Shown here piece by piece: positions 53,912-63,402 of a stretch of 64,000 nt of DNA. Below the pieces are notes generated by a model. It ran no database searches and had not been told where the DNA came from. It saw nothing but the letters and a program-made list of their open reading frames with translations. The first letter of the stretch is position 1. Each line of letters opens with the position of its first letter. This DNA comes from Saprospiraceae bacterium. GTDB lineage: Bacteria; Bacteroidota; Bacteroidia; Chitinophagales; Saprospiraceae. Where the stretch lies: contig JADJVN010000001.1 of NCBI GenBank assembly GCA_016710585.1, positions 310,001 through 374,000 on the forward strand. Reading direction: 5' to 3'. Made by a program: the position numbers and the translations under genes.

Positions 53912-54591
53912 TTCGATAAATTGATACAATCTACAATTCTCTTTGAAAATAATAATGACTTCTCACTTGGGCTCATGATGTTGTACTCATTCTGTAAATG
54001 ATGAATTGAAATAAGTTTTGACAAGTCAAGATTAAAACTCAAATCACTGGATTGATTGACTTCAAAGACTAAGCGCTGCATCGATATAAAAGGAAAGAGA
54101 TAGCCTCCTATATGAAAATTAAATTCATGATTCCTAGAAGGACAAACTTTGCTGCTACCTTCCAACTTAAAATTAATATAACCACTTTGCCAGGTCCAGT
54201 ACATACCATGAATGGGATCCAGATCGCCAGACATGGCTCCAGACACATTGTCTAGGCTATCAGTCCCTAGATTAAATTCAATCCTATTGTAATGTAAATT
54301 TGAAATTGAATCAAGCAAAATATACTGCGTCGTTGGTTGTGAAAAATCAATGAGATGATTCTTTTTTGCAATTGAACCAATAAATTCCTCATCGCGATAA
54401 AACTTAAAATCGGAAATATAAAATTTTAAATTAGAGAAAGAAATACTATCGTCTCCAAAAGCATAATTATAATCAAGCTGTAATTTTTCACCATTAATAC
54501 TAGCATTAAATGAGACAGCTTTTGTCTTATCTTGAGATAGAACAATGTTAAAATTAACAAACAAAAACAAAATGACAGTCACAAATTTCAC
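53908..54591 (-). CDS. MbnP-like copper-binding protein
   Basis: 227 residues with a signal peptide (MKFVTVILFLFVNFNIVLS). MbnP hallmarks: DSISFSNLKFYISDFKFYRD, GTDSLDNVSGAMSGDLDPIH, the Trp-rich GMYWTWQSGYINFKLEG and HEFNFHIGGYLFPF. MbnP proteins bind copper after a partner diheme enzyme oxidises a tryptophan (established for methanotroph homologs). The partner follows with a 4-base overlap. Copper role here is by homology. Confidence 0.87.
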   Translation of the reverse strand: MKFVTVILFLFVNFNIVLSQDKTKAVSFNASINGEKLQLDYNYAFGDDSISFSNLKFYISDFKFYRDEEFIGSIAKKNHLIDFSQPTTQYILLDSISNLHYNRIEFNLGTDSLDNVSGAMSGDLDPIHGMYWTWQSGYINFKLEGSSKVCPSRNHEFNFHIGGYLFPFISMQRLVFEVNQSSDLSFNLDLSKLISIHHLQNEYNIMSPSEKSLLFSKRIVDCINLSK

Positions 54592-54880
54592 AGCTATTAT
54601 ACAGTTGAAGTGTAATTTAGTTTAAAGGTAGAGCTAGCTTGATTCCAACTTATTTTATCTTAAATCAGGTGAATATTAATAAATAAAAGCAGTGTTGATT
54701 ATGCCAGTAGAAAATAAATCAAAAGATCAACCAACTTATGTACAAACCACAAAATCATTTCAATAAACCAACTATTTGTTACTCATATTAAATTATATAT
54801 GTTAAAACTATATATGTTAAATTATTTGGATATTAAGAAAAAAAGTTTAATTTTATCCTGCATTACTAAATTATAAAATT
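54592..54880. other. Divergent intergenic region
   Basis: 289 bases between the MbnP gene and the Asp-box gene. Only a short direct repeat, TATATATGTTAAA twice in tandem near 54795-54822, stands out; no convincing TAnnTTTG box. Confidence 0.4.
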
Positions 54881-56989
54881 ATGAAGGCATTACATTTGAC
54901 ATTACTTTATTTTAGTTTATTCTACTTGAACTTTACATCTGCTCAAAAAATTTGGACCCAACTCAATGGGCCAAATGGTGTTGCCATACAAAGTGGGTTT
55001 ATTACTAAAGAGGGACATATTTTTGCATTCACGAACACTGAAGAAATGTTCTTGAGTTCTGATCAAGGCAATAGTTTTACTGCAGTTTCTGGTATAAGCA
55101 ACTCTTGTAGCAATAGCTTCAATCAATTCAAACAATCTCCAAGTGGTGAAGTCTATTTTTATTTTAAATGCGTACTCTATAAATTCGATCAAAGCAAAAA
55201 TCAGTTCATTATTCAAAATAAAAATTTAAGTATACTCAACTTTATTTTTACAACTGATGGAACCAAGTTGGTCGCAGCATCAAATGATAAACTTTTAATC
55301 TCGTCAAATAAAGGAAGCACATTCATCGAAGCCACATCCTGGAAAACCAAGTCTGTAGATTTCTTTATTACAATACCAAACTCAAATTATGTACAGTTAT
55401 ATAATGACACGAGCTATAATCTTTTTAGATTTAACGATTTAGGTCAAAACCTTGAAAAAATCTCGAGCTCCTCCACTAGACAATCCTACTTGTATAATGC
55501 ACCAAATAAAACGATATTTTCGATTGGTAACCAATTGCAAAAATCAACAGATCATGGTTACACTTGGCAAAATATATCATTAAATAATGCCTCCTCCATA
55601 TTCTCTATTTCACAACTTAACAATGATGATTTACTAACCATAGGCAGATCATTCTATAGATCAACAGACAATGGCTTGACATGGAACCTAGATACTGTCA
55701 GTTACGCCAATAATGAATTATTATACCCTGCAGAATTTCTTTCAATAAACAAGGATGGCAAAATCCTATTGAACAAAAACAAAAGCTTACAAATACTTCA
55801 TCCTAATAAAGAAATCCAAAAACTCCAGGTGCCTATAGATAAACCTATGATAAGGACAATCAAAAATTTCAATGATTCAGTCATTATATGCCAAACTGAT
55901 CATTATGATCAAATTTCAACAAACTATGGACAAAGTTGGAACATACTAGATGATAAATTTGAATATGCCCATTTTTCAGATGGAACAATAATTAAATATT
56001 TTCTACCAACAATACAAACAAGTATAGATCATGGAAAAACATGGATGACTTATGAATTTCCAAGTAGACATTGTTTAGGGCGATCAGAGAAAATGTTGAT
56101 CAATAGTCAAAACAAAGCTTTAATTTACTGCGGTGACAGTCTATACAGCTCAATCGATAAATGTAAGACTTGGACTGTGAATGCATTAAACTTCAAAAGG
56201 CGATTCAATTCTTCGAGTCCTAATATTTCAAAAAACAATATCGTTTATGGAGAAATACTAGATTCAATCAGTTTGGAACAGGATTTATACTACTCCACAG
56301 ATTATATTTCCATTATAAAAATTCCAAAAATCAAACAAATGATTTTACGAGATTACTTTGTTTCGAAATCAAATACGATATATATAGAAGGGATTAATCC
56401 GACAAATTCTAATTCAACTTTACTATATAGCAAAGACTTTGGCTTAAATTATTCATCATATCCTATTCCACTTAACTCTAAAATAATTTTAATTGATGAT
56501 TGTGATCAACTCTATTTTTTAAATCCAATTTACAAATTGATTGAAAAATCTTCCATCTTAGATCTCAATAAAAAAGATACCATTTCACTTCAAGAATTTG
56601 GAAATATAGATGGCGCTAGTGTGATGAATTTAGTCATGGGCGAAGATGGACATTTATACTGTGGAATACCACTCCAAAAACTATACAAATCAAACCAGAG
56701 CCATTGCAATATAGAAACTTCAATTTCATCCCAAGAGCCATCATCCAAACAATTGAATGCAATACCAAATCCATTCTCAGATCAAACGAAAATAAAAGTA
56801 CCATCTGAATTTCAGCATGAAAAACTGCAAGTAAGCATTACGGATATGCATGGAAGAATCATTAATTCCTTTGTTTTTATTGGCAATGAAATTGACATAA
56901 TAAACTCAAATTTGAGTTCAGGCTTATATATAGTTAGAATTAAAACTGAAGGAGGGATATCGTTTATCTGCAAAATAATTGCAATGTAG
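54881..56989 (+). CDS. T9SS-sorted Asp-box (BNR/sortilin-like) beta-propeller protein
   Basis: 702 residues: signal peptide MKALHLTLLYFSLFYLNFTS, then at least seven Asp-box motifs (SSDQGNSF, SSNKGSTF, STDHGYTW, STDNGLTW, STNYGQSW, SIDHGKTW, SIDKCKTW) marking propeller blades as in sialidases and Vps10/sortilin. No sialidase Arg triad was recognised, so it is probably a binding protein. The C-terminal sorting domain starts LNAIPNPFSDQTKIKVPSEF. Located between the two diheme-peroxidase operons on the opposite strand. Confidence 0.87.
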   Translation: MKALHLTLLYFSLFYLNFTSAQKIWTQLNGPNGVAIQSGFITKEGHIFAFTNTEEMFLSSDQGNSFTAVSGISNSCSNSFNQFKQSPSGEVYFYFKCVLYKFDQSKNQFIIQNKNLSILNFIFTTDGTKLVAASNDKLLISSNKGSTFIEATSWKTKSVDFFITIPNSNYVQLYNDTSYNLFRFNDLGQNLEKISSSSTRQSYLYNAPNKTIFSIGNQLQKSTDHGYTWQNISLNNASSIFSISQLNNDDLLTIGRSFYRSTDNGLTWNLDTVSYANNELLYPAEFLSINKDGKILLNKNKSLQILHPNKEIQKLQVPIDKPMIRTIKNFNDSVIICQTDHYDQISTNYGQSWNILDDKFEYAHFSDGTIIKYFLPTIQTSIDHGKTWMTYEFPSRHCLGRSEKMLINSQNKALIYCGDSLYSSIDKCKTWTVNALNFKRRFNSSSPNISKNNIVYGEILDSISLEQDLYYSTDYISIIKIPKIKQMILRDYFVSKSNTIYIEGINPTNSNSTLLYSKDFGLNYSSYPIPLNSKIILIDDCDQLYFLNPIYKLIEKSSILDLNKKDTISLQEFGNIDGASVMNLVMGEDGHLYCGIPLQKLYKSNQSHCNIETSISSQEPSSKQLNAIPNPFSDQTKIKVPSEFQHEKLQVSITDMHGRIINSFVFIGNEIDIINSNLSSGLYIVRIKTEGGISFICKIIAM

Positions 56990-57007
56990 AAAATTATGGT
57001 TACTATT

Positions 57008-57205
57008 TTATAACTTATTGTATATTTCATCTGAAGAAAAAACCTGGTTCTCAATTAAGACATACAATCTATAATAAGCTTGATCTATGCCAGATTTCTC
57101 TTTCACTGAACTAATCTCTTTATCACTGAACCTGCCTATAATAGTTGACGGATCAATGTCCTTTAGAAATTTTGCAGCTTCTGTAGAATTCGTATCAAAA
57201 GGTTT
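57008..57205 (-). pseudogene. Remnant of a fourth member of the lipoprotein family
   Basis: The minus strand from about 57205 to the stop at 57008-57010 reads KPFDTNSTEAAKFLKDIDP, then IIGRFSDKEISS and QAYYRLYVLIENQVFSSDEI. This matches the N-terminal module of the three lipoproteins at 59-63 kb (NSTPAISNIEDLDKLSSSNI, TYYRLYVVSGTHFLASDEI). VEYLI, the preceding piece of that module, is found in another frame right after the peroxidase stop at 57239, with stop codons between. No start, no propeller part: a decayed fragment. Confidence 0.65.
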
Positions 57206-57238
57206 TCAATTCTACTTCTATCAATTAAATCAAATATT

Positions 57239-58387
57239 CTACCTCACAAACGGATCAGAATATCTTTCATCATTTATAAAATGTATATCTGTCAAAGTCT
57301 TTAAGAAATTCAACATATCTTCTTTATTCACTTCAGTTAAATTCATCCTTATAGGATCGGTACCAGTATTCCAATCCAATAATTGGGAACTTAAAAATGG
57401 ATGTGCTTTTATTCCTGAATTATAATGTTCGATAACTTCCTCCAATGTCTTAAATCTGCCATCATGCATATAAGGTGCAGTATGCTCAATATTTCTCAAT
57501 GATGGAATTCTAAAATATCCCTCTTTTTTGTCAATAAATTCACCTAAGCCTTTATCTTTATAACTTAGCTCTAATCCAATATTTGCAAATGCATTAGTAT
57601 TTACACTTGAATTTTTACTACTTGTAAACTCAGAACTGCTTCTAAAATTCGTTCCTGAATGGCAACTTGCACAATTTCTATTAAATAATGTTTCCCCTCT
57701 TTGCTCGGATGCATTTAAAGCAGTTCGACCATGATCTATTTTTGCATCGAAGGATTGCATTGATCGGATGAATTGTGAAAGGGCTTTGGACAATTTATCT
57801 TTTGTAATTTCTGAGGTGCCAAATGCATCAGCAAATAATTTTGGATAATATGAAGTGGCTCCCAATTTGGCTTCCAAATTTTCAATTTTCTCAATACCCA
57901 TTTCAATATGATTATTCAATGGACGCAAAACCATGTCCTCAAGTTTAGCAATTCTACCATCCCAAAAATAAGAAGTTTGAAACGCAGCATTAATGATTGA
58001 AGGTGAGTTTCTTGTCGTTAAGTTTCCATCAAATCCTCTGCTCAATGGCTTAGCATCTGCAAACGCATTGCTTTGTAAATGACATGAACCACAAGCTACA
58101 GTATTATTGTAAGAAAGTTTTTTATCATAAAATAATACCCTTCCAAGTGTAGCTCCAGCATCTGTAATTTTATTATCTGGAGGATTCAAACTTAAGGTAT
58201 CAAGACCTCTTCCACCCCAAGATCCTGTTGATGTTGAGATATGGTTAGGTAATGATTTTGGATAGGATAATAAATTCGAGGGCAAGTTAGGCACAGCACC
58301 ATTCGCTTGATCAGGTGACAAATCCTCCTGGCAAGATATCAGAATAATTACAGTTGCCAATAAACTAAGAATGATTAATTTTTTCAT
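57239..58387 (-). CDS. Diheme cytochrome c peroxidase lipoprotein
   Basis: 382 residues; lipoprotein signal MKKLIILSLLATVIILISCQ (lipobox LISC). Heme motifs ACGSCHLQSNAFADAK and NCASCHSGTNFRSSSEF, plus LGRVLFYDKKLSYNNTVACG, NSPSIINAAFQTSYFWDGRI and PYMHDGRFKTLEEVIEHYNS. Reduces peroxide or oxidises a protein partner at the outer periplasm. It follows the barrel gene by 23 bases and differs from the MbnH-like gene in anchoring and length. Confidence 0.9.
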   Translation of the reverse strand: MKKLIILSLLATVIILISCQEDLSPDQANGAVPNLPSNLLSYPKSLPNHISTSTGSWGGRGLDTLSLNPPDNKITDAGATLGRVLFYDKKLSYNNTVACGSCHLQSNAFADAKPLSRGFDGNLTTRNSPSIINAAFQTSYFWDGRIAKLEDMVLRPLNNHIEMGIEKIENLEAKLGATSYYPKLFADAFGTSEITKDKLSKALSQFIRSMQSFDAKIDHGRTALNASEQRGETLFNRNCASCHSGTNFRSSSEFTSSKNSSVNTNAFANIGLELSYKDKGLGEFIDKKEGYFRIPSLRNIEHTAPYMHDGRFKTLEEVIEHYNSGIKAHPFLSSQLLDWNTGTDPIRMNLTEVNKEDMLNFLKTLTDIHFINDERYSDPFVR

Positions 58388-58410
58388 AAAAATGTATTTA
58401 TTATTTGTGT

Positions 58411-59082
58411 TTAAAATTTGAAATTTAAATAAATTGAAGTTGGGCCATAATAATAAGTATCCAAACCTGTCCTTGTTTGTTCCGGACCATCAAAGTCAGA
58501 AAAATTATCAAAATAAGTTTTTGACTTTTCAGTCGAAATAATATAAGTCATCCCCACTTCAGTAGCAATACTCAATCTTTCTAAAATGTGATATTGGATC
58601 CCTAATCTCAATCCGGATCCATAATAGGATTTATCTTTTTTCTTGATCACTCGGTCAAATCCAGAATCTAGTCCTGATTTATATCCAGTATATCCGTAAT
58701 TGCCATCCAAGCTTACATAATTTTTCCATCGCTGGGATAATGACCAATGATATTCTAAAGCTAAATTTACATCAAATTTCCTTTGATCGATAGTAGTTAC
58801 ATCCGAATAGACATCATATTTTTCTTGCTTCTTTCTTAAATTCCCTCCAAAACCAACACTTATAGCAAAATTTCGAGTCGGAAAAAATCGATAAACTAAA
58901 TCATATACCAATCTATCATCTAAAGTGTCTACTTTTGGTTTATTGATTCTATCCAAAAGTGAAATCAGATTTATTCCAATCTGATGACGATCAAATTTTG
59001 GTTCCTGAAAGGCAAATTCATCCTGAGATAACAAGCTGATCCAGCTTAAACAAAAAATAAATATACATGTACTTTTTATCAT
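58411..59082 (-). CDS. Outer membrane beta-barrel protein
   Basis: 223 residues, signal peptide MIKSTCIFIFCLSWISLLS. Barrel-like strands: FAISVGFGGNLRKKQEKY, DVNLALEYHWSLSQRWKNYV, GSGLRLGIQYHILERLSIAT and the terminal GPTSIYLNFKF with its final Phe. Start overlaps the stop of the adjacent lipoprotein by 4 bases, so the lipoprotein, barrel and peroxidase form one operon. Confidence 0.8.
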   Translation of the reverse strand: MIKSTCIFIFCLSWISLLSQDEFAFQEPKFDRHQIGINLISLLDRINKPKVDTLDDRLVYDLVYRFFPTRNFAISVGFGGNLRKKQEKYDVYSDVTTIDQRKFDVNLALEYHWSLSQRWKNYVSLDGNYGYTGYKSGLDSGFDRVIKKKDKSYYGSGLRLGIQYHILERLSIATEVGMTYIISTEKSKTYFDNFSDFDGPEQTRTGLDTYYYGPTSIYLNFKF

Positions 59083-60368
59083 AGTTTTAATTTTTCAAGA
59101 TATAATTTTGAAACACCAGTATTTTGATTTTCCAGCTTTGATATACTATAGCCTTCATTATTATAAACAAAGAAATATTGTGGGGTTAATCGAGTTTGAT
59201 AAATTGCAAATTTATTATAAGGATTTCTATTCTCAATTTTATAAACTAATTTCTGCGTGCTTTCAACTATATAAATAAATTTATCATCAGTTGAAAAACT
59301 ACTTGAAAAATAAGCAGGAACTACATTACTGAGCACTTTCTGCGAAACTAGATTATCATATAAAGTTGAATTTCCTGAAATAATTAATGAACTAAGATTT
59401 GCCGTTGTAAAAGATAAATTTGATGAAATAACTATATTATACTGAGATGAAATATTTGAAATCATCATGCCATTATTATTTAAAGTATACAGCGATACAA
59501 TTGCAGAATGGTTTATAGACCCAACTAAGACATACTTCCCATCCTTAGTTACACGGATCACATTGGATGTAGGTTTGACATCACCAAGACGTATAATTTT
59601 GCCAGTTGATGCAATATATTTTGACAACACAGCAGATGTAGCTCCATAACTTTCTGTATAATAAATATTGCTAAAAATATCGGTGACTGTATTAAAAATG
59701 GTGGCCCCTTTAGTCCCCTCATCAAAGGTGTCTTTCACTTCTAAATTGTCTCCATCTAATAAAATTATTTTATCACCATAAGGAATATATACTTCTGTTT
59801 TTCCAAATCGACCATATCCCAATGAAGGAGAATAACTAAAATTATAAGTTTGATTTAACTTAATGGCTTTTGTTTTCATATTTGCCAAATCAACAGCTTC
59901 TATGGTCTGATTTGTGTAAAATAAATACAAATTTCCATTGACATAGTCAACTAAATAATTATGAAGTCCTTGTCCTGCTAAACTAAAATTTAAAAAATCT
60001 ACATACAACTCATCAGAAGCAATGAGTCCATGTCCAAAGTTGATATAAAGTCGGTAATATGAATTTTCTATAGTTGATGTGTCTAAAACCTTGGTTGAAT
60101 CTCTGGACTTTATTCTGGCGTAAACGTCGCTTGATTTTAGATCTGCAAGCTTCGTAAGAGCTGGTGTGGACTCAATACTTTTAGTGATGATATATTCAAC
60201 AAATGTTGAAATTTTACATACATCCCAATTGAAGGCAACACCGTACTTTAGTGGCGTTTTTGAAAATTTTATGTTATATAAGTTTTTCTCATACTTCTTT
60301 TCTTCCTCTTGATAACAAGATGAAGTGATTAAGGATACAAAAATAACAAGTGTATATAGGTACTTCAT
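59079..60368 (-). CDS. Lipoprotein with FN3-like and beta-propeller modules, paralog 1
   Basis: About 429 residues from ATG 60368 (MKYLYTLVIFVSLITSSCYQ, lipobox ITSSC), chosen to match the paralog starting MKYLLTLVL; ATG 60383 is also possible. N-terminal module to ~130 (GVAFNWDVCKISTFVEYIIT, YYRLYINFGHGLIASDEL), then short repeated strands (NLYLFYTNQTIEAVDL, SPSLGYGRFGKTEVYIPYGD, FSNIYYTESYGATSAVLSKY) of a propeller similar to quinoprotein-type domains. Family not recognised. Confidence 0.78.
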   Translation of the reverse strand: MKYLYTLVIFVSLITSSCYQEEEKKYEKNLYNIKFSKTPLKYGVAFNWDVCKISTFVEYIITKSIESTPALTKLADLKSSDVYARIKSRDSTKVLDTSTIENSYYRLYINFGHGLIASDELYVDFLNFSLAGQGLHNYLVDYVNGNLYLFYTNQTIEAVDLANMKTKAIKLNQTYNFSYSPSLGYGRFGKTEVYIPYGDKIILLDGDNLEVKDTFDEGTKGATIFNTVTDIFSNIYYTESYGATSAVLSKYIASTGKIIRLGDVKPTSNVIRVTKDGKYVLVGSINHSAIVSLYTLNNNGMMISNISSQYNIVISSNLSFTTANLSSLIISGNSTLYDNLVSQKVLSNVVPAYFSSSFSTDDKFIYIVESTQKLVYKIENRNPYNKFAIYQTRLTPQYFFVYNNEGYSISKLENQNTGVSKLYLEKLKL

Positions 60369-60588
60369 AATTTGCTTCAACATTACTCCTACAAATTTAA
60401 CATAGTTTTGAAAAAAACAAATATTTCATCATCTAATTAACTAAAAAAGTTAAAAATATATCAAAAATCTGAATATTTCCCAAATATTAGATGTTTACAT
60501 TGCAATTATTGAATTTTAAAATCCAGTTTTATGATTTATGAATTTACTCAAAATTTTAAAATGCATAAAATAACCAATAATAATCTAT

Positions 60589-61875
60589 CTATAATTTCAC
60601 TTTCTCAATTATCAATTTTGTTGTTCCTGTACTAGAATCAAATACAGAGCCTAAAACATATATCGAACCTCCGAAAGTAAATAATTGCTTAGGGTTTGAT
60701 CTTACTATAACACTCCCAAGCCTTTTATATTTAGCTTTATTTTCTAATTTTACAACTTCTCGGTTAATTCCACCTAATACATATATGTAATCTTCATTTT
60801 CATCAAAAATACTTTGAACATATCCATTCTGATCGAATTGTTTTAGAAAATTAAAATGCAAATCATAGACTATCCCAGTCCATCCAGCTATAAAGGTTTG
60901 ACTCTTACTGGCTACAACAAAAAATAATTGATTTGCTGACCAAGAAATCCCAAAGGGTGAGTTTATTAAAGTACTAATCTGATTTTTATCGTTTAAGGTA
61001 AAGTAAGTAAGTAACGAACCTGATGACCCAACTAATCCCTTTTTGCCATCTTTTGACATCATGAAATTAAAATGATAACAGTCACCACAAACATTAAACT
61101 TACTAATAAATTTTGTTTTAGAATCAACTTTATAAATTCCACTTGAAATTCCACCTGTAGCATCTGAATAAAATATATTGCTATTCTCATCTGTTATAGT
61201 ATTGTAAATTGGAACTTGAAGATTCGCATTGGAAATTGATTTTTTGAGATTCAATCTTTCGCCATCTAAGACTTGAATTTGATCAGCAATAGGTATATAG
61301 ATCTCAGTATTTCCATCTTTGTCATAACCTAATGAACAAGAAAAAGATTTTGGCAATAATATGTTTTCATAGATACTTTTCAATTCCAATTTCCACAAAT
61401 CAACAAGCTCAACACTTTGATCTGCATTTAGAATATATAGATTTCCCTTATCATAATCTACTAGCATTTGAACTACAGAGTTGCGAGTTAAAACATAGTT
61501 ATTGGGCTTCTGGAACAACTCAGCTGAAGCGATAACTTTTCCACCTTGATTTATATATAGTCTATAAAATGAATTGAAAACAAGACTAGTGTCTAAAACT
61601 GAAGTTGTATATCTGCTATTAAATCTTGCAAAAATTACTTCTGGTTTTATTTCTGAGACATGCTCATAAACTGCAGTTGAAATTGAAGTTTTCGTTATAA
61701 TGTACTCTGTAAAATTGGCTAGAGTAGCCTGATTCCAAGTTAAAGCTATTCCATTGTCTTGTTCTGTTATTGAAAATCCAAAATTCCCATTCTCAGCATA
61801 TTTATCCTCTTCTTGAGAACAAGATACAAATAATGAACAACATATAAGCCAAATTAAACAACTATATTTCACCAT
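60589..61875 (-). CDS. Lipoprotein with FN3-like and beta-propeller modules, paralog 2
   Basis: 428 residues, lipobox in LICCSLFVSCSQEEDKYAEN. Same architecture as its neighbours: ITLTWNQ-like GIALTWNQATLANFTEYIIT, FYRLYINQGGKVIASAEL, then GNLYILNADQSVELVDLW, SLGYDKDGNTEIYIPIAD and the C-terminal GTTKLIIEKVKL. The shared order of blocks shows tandem duplication. The region 60384-60588 between paralogs 1 and 2 shows nothing. Confidence 0.78.
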   Translation of the reverse strand: MVKYSCLIWLICCSLFVSCSQEEDKYAENGNFGFSITEQDNGIALTWNQATLANFTEYIITKTSISTAVYEHVSEIKPEVIFARFNSRYTTSVLDTSLVFNSFYRLYINQGGKVIASAELFQKPNNYVLTRNSVVQMLVDYDKGNLYILNADQSVELVDLWKLELKSIYENILLPKSFSCSLGYDKDGNTEIYIPIADQIQVLDGERLNLKKSISNANLQVPIYNTITDENSNIFYSDATGGISSGIYKVDSKTKFISKFNVCGDCYHFNFMMSKDGKKGLVGSSGSLLTYFTLNDKNQISTLINSPFGISWSANQLFFVVASKSQTFIAGWTGIVYDLHFNFLKQFDQNGYVQSIFDENEDYIYVLGGINREVVKLENKAKYKRLGSVIVRSNPKQLFTFGGSIYVLGSVFDSSTGTTKLIIEKVKL

Positions 61876-61940
61876 ATTAATTCAAAGATTATAATGTAAA
61901 TTAATGTTTGAAGCCCACACGCAATTTTATCCATGAATCA

Positions 61941-63221
61941 TCATTCCTGTATTAAAATTCTTTGCAACACATACTTACTTACTCCCATACTAAAGTTAAC
62001 ACTAAGACCTATTGTAAAAAGTTTACCATCATAAAAAAATATATTACTAGGCAGAGATCTGATTGGAATGTTCTCAATATTCTTAAATCCTGCTTTATTT
62101 TCAAATTTATAAACAAAACTACTTGAAGATCCAATAGAATAAATTATTTTATCATTATCATCAAAAATACTTTTTATATATTTCCCTACTTCATTTGCTA
62201 AATTTTTTTTCACCTCAAAATCTATTGTAAGAATTGTGCCATTAGCACCACATATGATTGTAGATTCAAAATTAGCTATTTCAGAATTTGAGAAATCAAT
62301 CAAACTGGGAGAACTCTTATATGATACAGTTCCATTGCTCTGGTCTATAGTATAATGATAAATATTTGATAAAGTAGAACCAGTAAAAACATTCCTACCA
62401 TCCTTTGTCACTCTTATATTGTTTAGATAAGATTTATTAAATTCTAATTTTGAAATTTTCTTTGATAATGGATCGTACTTTGATATCGAATCTGACTCAA
62501 CAAAAAATATATTACTATTTTCATCTGTTACAGTATTGTATATTGATTTTCCTTTAGGGGTATTATAAATTGTTTCTTTAACTCTAAGATTTTCCCCATC
62601 AATTACAAGTATCCTATCTGCTTTAGAAGAGTAAAGCTCAGTATTCCCACTTTGATCATAACCTAAAGACATATTGTAATTACTAAAGATCACAGTATTG
62701 TCAAATAGAGCAATTTGCTTCATTTTTTTTAAATCAATGATCTCTAATGCATTCGTTGAATAAAACAAATATAGTCTTCCCTTCTTTTTGTCAACCAATG
62801 TTTGACTAATATTTTGATTTTGTAAAGTATAAAAATTTGAATTTTGAACTATTTCATCTGAAGCCAAAAAATGGGTACCGCTAACTACATAAAGTCTATA
62901 ATAAGTTCTCAATGTTGAAATACTGTCCTTTGCAAAAGTATCCTGCCTAATCGCATTTCTTGCCACAATGTTGCTTGAACTTAATTTATCTAAATCTTCA
63001 ATGTTTGAAATTGCAGGTGTAGAATTTGGATGCTTTGTTATTATATACTCAGTAAAATTGAACATTTTAGCTTCTTCCCAATTAAAAACCACACCATTAC
63101 TGACTTCTGTTTTGGTAAAATTCAAACCATTAGCTTGGGTAGTATATTTATTTGATTCTTCTTGATAACAGGCAGTAAAGCAAATAGCACTTATTAGGAC
63201 TAATGTCAATAGGTATTTCAT
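61941..63221 (-). CDS. Lipoprotein with FN3-like and beta-propeller modules, paralog 3
   Basis: 426 residues, MKYLLTLVLISAICFTACYQ with lipobox CFTAC. Same layout: VVFNWEEAKMFNFTEYIIT, TYYRLYVVSGTHFLASDEI, GRLYLFYSTNALEIIDLK, SLGYDQSGNTELYSSKAD, DENSNIFFVESDSISKYD and a final strand SKYVLQRILIQE. First gene of the minus-strand series of three lipoproteins, a barrel and a peroxidase. Confidence 0.78.
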   Translation of the reverse strand: MKYLLTLVLISAICFTACYQEESNKYTTQANGLNFTKTEVSNGVVFNWEEAKMFNFTEYIITKHPNSTPAISNIEDLDKLSSSNIVARNAIRQDTFAKDSISTLRTYYRLYVVSGTHFLASDEIVQNSNFYTLQNQNISQTLVDKKKGRLYLFYSTNALEIIDLKKMKQIALFDNTVIFSNYNMSLGYDQSGNTELYSSKADRILVIDGENLRVKETIYNTPKGKSIYNTVTDENSNIFFVESDSISKYDPLSKKISKLEFNKSYLNNIRVTKDGRNVFTGSTLSNIYHYTIDQSNGTVSYKSSPSLIDFSNSEIANFESTIICGANGTILTIDFEVKKNLANEVGKYIKSIFDDNDKIIYSIGSSSSFVYKFENKAGFKNIENIPIRSLPSNIFFYDGKLFTIGLSVNFSMGVSKYVLQRILIQE

Positions 63222-63402
63222 GTCTTTCTCTAGTTTATTCTACAAATATAATATTTTCAAACCAAATAGCAATATTTTAACATTAATATTTAAAGAATAT
63301 ACGCACTTTTTTATGTTGAATCTATTTTTTGACATAATTCTCTTTTATTTTAAATTGACGTACTGCCTTTCTTATTATCTTTATACTCGAATCATCAATT
63401 GT

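Noticed and set aside
57087..57425. Plus-strand open frame overlapping the second peroxidase gene
   Set aside because: It is antisense to the conserved peroxidase C-terminus and to the lipoprotein remnant; shadow frame.
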